Source: Sphingomonadales bacterium
Lineage (GTDB): Bacteria > Pseudomonadota > Alphaproteobacteria > Sphingomonadales > Sphingomonadaceae
Assembly: GCA_017302615.1 (NCBI GenBank)
Contig: JAFLDB010000002.1
Coordinates: 1-64,000 of the forward strand
Reading direction: 5' to 3'
Length of the DNA stretch: 64,000 nt
The notes under the pieces were generated by a model. It searched no databases. It was given only the letters and a program-made list of their open reading frames with translations, and was not told the DNA's origin. Positions within the stretch are counted from its first letter, which is position 1; every line of letters begins with the position of its first letter. Made by a program: the position numbers and the translations under genes. This document shows positions 62,289 to 64,000 of this stretch, in pieces.

Positions 62289-64000
62289 TCAGAACCCGAC
62301 CCGCAGGGTCACGCCCAGGTAACGGTCGGCGTCGCGCGGGATCTGGTAACGGTAGGAACCGCTGACCCCGCCGTTGACGATCGCGGCGGCGTAGGACTTG
62401 TCGAACAGGTTGCGCACGTGGAGCGAGAGCTTCCACTTGTCATCCTTGTCGACCAGCGAGAGCGAGGCGTTGACCAGCGCATAGGCCGGGATGGTCCCGA
62501 ACTGGCGCTGCACGGCATCCGGCGTGAACAGCGAGAGCTGTTCGGACTGGAAGTTCATCGACACCCCGAAGGAGATGTCGGCGAACGAGCCGGTTTCAAA
62601 CCGCTGATCAAACGCCACCGAGCCCTTCCAGGTCGGGGCATAACCCAGCTTGGTCCCGGCCGGGATGATCGCGGTCGGCGCCGCACCCGGGGCGGCATTG
62701 AACTGCACCACCTTGGCATCGGTCACGGCCAGGCCGGCCGACAGCGTGGTGTTGCGGCTGGGGCGATAGGCCATGTCGATTTCCAGGCCCATGGTCGAGA
62801 CCGAACCGGCGTTGGTGAAGCGGGTCACCACCACACCGGCCACCAGGTCCGGGTTGTTGGCCTGGAAATTCTTGTACTTGGCGTAGAAGCCGGCGATGTT
62901 GAAGGTCAGTTTGCCGTCAAGCAGGGTGTTCTTCAAGCCCACTTCGAACGAGTCCGAAGTTTCCGGCTCGATCACGTTCGTGCCGGTACCGGTCAGGTTG
63001 TAGAAGATGTTGTAGGCCGGACCCTTGTAGCCCCGGGCATAGGACACATAGCCCATCACGTCGTCGCTGAAGTCGTGCTGAAGCGCGACCTTGCCCGAGA
63101 CGTTGTCGTTGCTGGTGCTGGTGCGGAACGGCACTCCGTTGGCCGAGGCGACCGCTGCCGAAACGGCCGCGGCGGGGGTGCTGCCAAGTCCGATCAGACG
63201 GACATATTCGTTATAGACACCCTGGTCGAAGCTGCCCTGGATCCCCGGACCGGTCAGCGTGGTGACGCGGATGTGATGCACCGACAGCTTGTCGTTGGTG
63301 TAACGCAGGCCGCCGATCAGACGGGTGTTCTCGCCCAGCTTGAGCGTGGCCTGACCGAACACGGCGAAGTTGTCGAACACCGAGCCGAAGGTCGCCGTGC
63401 CCGACGGGAAGGTCGAGGCATTGGCGTTGGCGCTGCCGCAGGGAATCAGCACGCCGGTAGGAGCGCCGACCGCCGCGGTGCACTGGGTGACGTTGCGGGT
63501 GAAGGTGCGCTCGCTGTCGGCGCGCGAATAGAACAGCCCGACCACATAGGACAGAGTCTGGTCGGCCGGCGAGGTGATGCGCAGTTCCTGGCTGAACGTG
63601 GTCGAGGTCTGCGGGCCATTGTCGTGCAGCTGGGCAAAGCCGACATAGGCCTGGGGCAGCCAGTCACCGTCGCGAATTTCGGTGTTGTCCCAACCGCGGT
63701 AGGCAGTGATCGAGGTCAGCGTGTGGCTGCCCAGGCCGAGATCGATCTGGCCCGAAACGCCCCAGCCTTCTTCCTTGGTTGAAGTGACGAGGTTCTGCGC
63801 CACGGCGCGGGTGTCCGATCCGGCTTGCGGCGGCAGGACCGAGAAGGCGAGGCTGGTGGTGGGCGCGCCGGCGCCGGTCAGGGGGCCGGTGGCGATGATG
63901 TCAGCGCAGCAATCGTCATCGTTCTTGTAATAGTCGGCGGCGAGATAGACCCGCAGATTGTCACCCGGCTCGTACAGGAACTGGCCGCGAACACCCCAGT
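62289..64000 (-). CDS. TonB-dependent receptor, C-terminal part (runs off window)
   Basis: The frame is open from 64000 to the stop at 62289, giving at least 570 residues of beta-barrel. Repeated alternating strands end in aromatic residues, and the last strand is RDADRYLGVTLRVGF, ending in Phe as usual for TonB-dependent receptors. LKNTLLDGKLTFNIAGFYAKYKNFQ, split LKNTLLDGKLTF and NIAGFYAKYKNFQ, and ARGYKGPAYN are standard barrel motifs. The plug and N-terminus lie beyond the window. A Cys pair (DDCCADI, NVTQCTAAVGAPTGVLIPCG) marks extracellular loops. It may import the substrate of the neighbouring acyl-CoA dehydrogenase/SDR/MFS genes. Confidence 0.9.
   Translation of the reverse strand, partial: WGVRGQFLYEPGDNLRVYLAADYYKNDDDCCADIIATGPLTGAGAPTTSLAFSVLPPQAGSDTRAVAQNLVTSTKEEGWGVSGQIDLGLGSHTLTSITAYRGWDNTEIRDGDWLPQAYVGFAQLHDNGPQTSTTFSQELRITSPADQTLSYVVGLFYSRADSERTFTRNVTQCTAAVGAPTGVLIPCGSANANASTFPSGTATFGSVFDNFAVFGQATLKLGENTRLIGGLRYTNDKLSVHHIRVTTLTGPGIQGSFDQGVYNEYVRLIGLGSTPAAAVSAAVASANGVPFRTSTSNDNVSGKVALQHDFSDDVMGYVSYARGYKGPAYNIFYNLTGTGTNVIEPETSDSFEVGLKNTLLDGKLTFNIAGFYAKYKNFQANNPDLVAGVVVTRFTNAGSVSTMGLEIDMAYRPSRNTTLSAGLAVTDAKVVQFNAAPGAAPTAIIPAGTKLGYAPTWKGSVAFDQRFETGSFADISFGVSMNFQSEQLSLFTPDAVQRQFGTIPAYALVNASLSLVDKDDKWKLSLHVRNLFDKSYAAAIVNGGVSGSYRYQIPRDADRYLGVTLRVGF

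Noticed and set aside
1..64000. CRISPR arrays, prophage genes, rRNA genes, or a replication origin
   Set aside because: No short regularly spaced repeats, phage structural genes, rRNA sequences or DnaA-box clusters were seen. The only mobile element is the IS5 fragment at the left edge.

Overview
This is a chromosomal, GC-rich window whose gene content and protein styles fit an alphaproteobacterium of the order Sphingomonadales, probably close to Novosphingobium or a similar sphingomonad. That placement is inference: no rRNA is present. Support comes from the rpe - heparinase II/III-like - purH order, a 1553-residue NAD-dependent glutamate dehydrogenase, a CYP153-like cytochrome P450, a Zur-type Fur protein, and a TonB-dependent receptor beside acyl-CoA dehydrogenases, an SDR and an MFS transporter.

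0-1.7 kb: tail of an IS5-family transposase, then an incomplete lasso-peptide-type set (HprK-like kinase, PqqD-like recognition protein, B2 leader protease). 1.9-11.4 kb: housekeeping genes (rpe, heparinase-like, purH, zur, dxs) with small membrane and hydrolase genes. 11.4-16.4 kb: an operon for a POT-family peptide transporter and two exported amidohydrolases, one lacking the usual metal-binding HxH, ended by a clear terminator; then a GntR regulator. 16.5-21.8 kb: ihfB, tRNA-Leu(UAA), a tandem-PilZ protein, and a three-gene membrane glycan set (FAD oxidoreductase, GtrA flippase, GT-C-like enzyme). 21.8-26.6 kb: P450, an ABC-2 exporter and queG. 26.6-34 kb: NAD-GDH, an LLM flavin monooxygenase, a TPR-like protein and a hydrolase.

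34-38 kb: phoD and thrS. Between them lies a leader that looks like a classical ribosome-mediated attenuator: a promoter whose start point falls on the ATG of a 24-codon leader peptide with five consecutive Thr codons, followed by two mutually exclusive hairpins. 38-49.4 kb: DUF305 lipoprotein, a TauE/SafE protein, an eight-repeat HAF autotransporter, an acyl-CoA synthetase, and a beta-CASP nuclease coupled to an ABC/FtsX/HlyD exporter.

49.4-57.8 kb: the most coherent system in the window. It is a divergent reactive-sulfur regulon. Leftward are sulfide:quinone oxidoreductase, a DUF2892 membrane protein, a persulfide-dioxygenase-like hydrolase and a TauE/SafE exporter. Rightward are rhodanese, an RND adaptor, an RND pump and an ArsR-family (SqrR/BigR-like) cysteine-containing repressor. 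Both halves share one AT-rich palindrome that overlaps promoter-like elements on both strands. Sulfide would be oxidised to persulfide, passed through rhodanese and persulfide dioxygenase, and the sulfite exported; the tightly coupled RND pump is the unexpected member. 57.8-64 kb: a catabolic cluster (two overlapping acyl-CoA dehydrogenases, SDR, MFS, TonB receptor) with a palindromic operator between the divergent genes; the receptor runs off the window.
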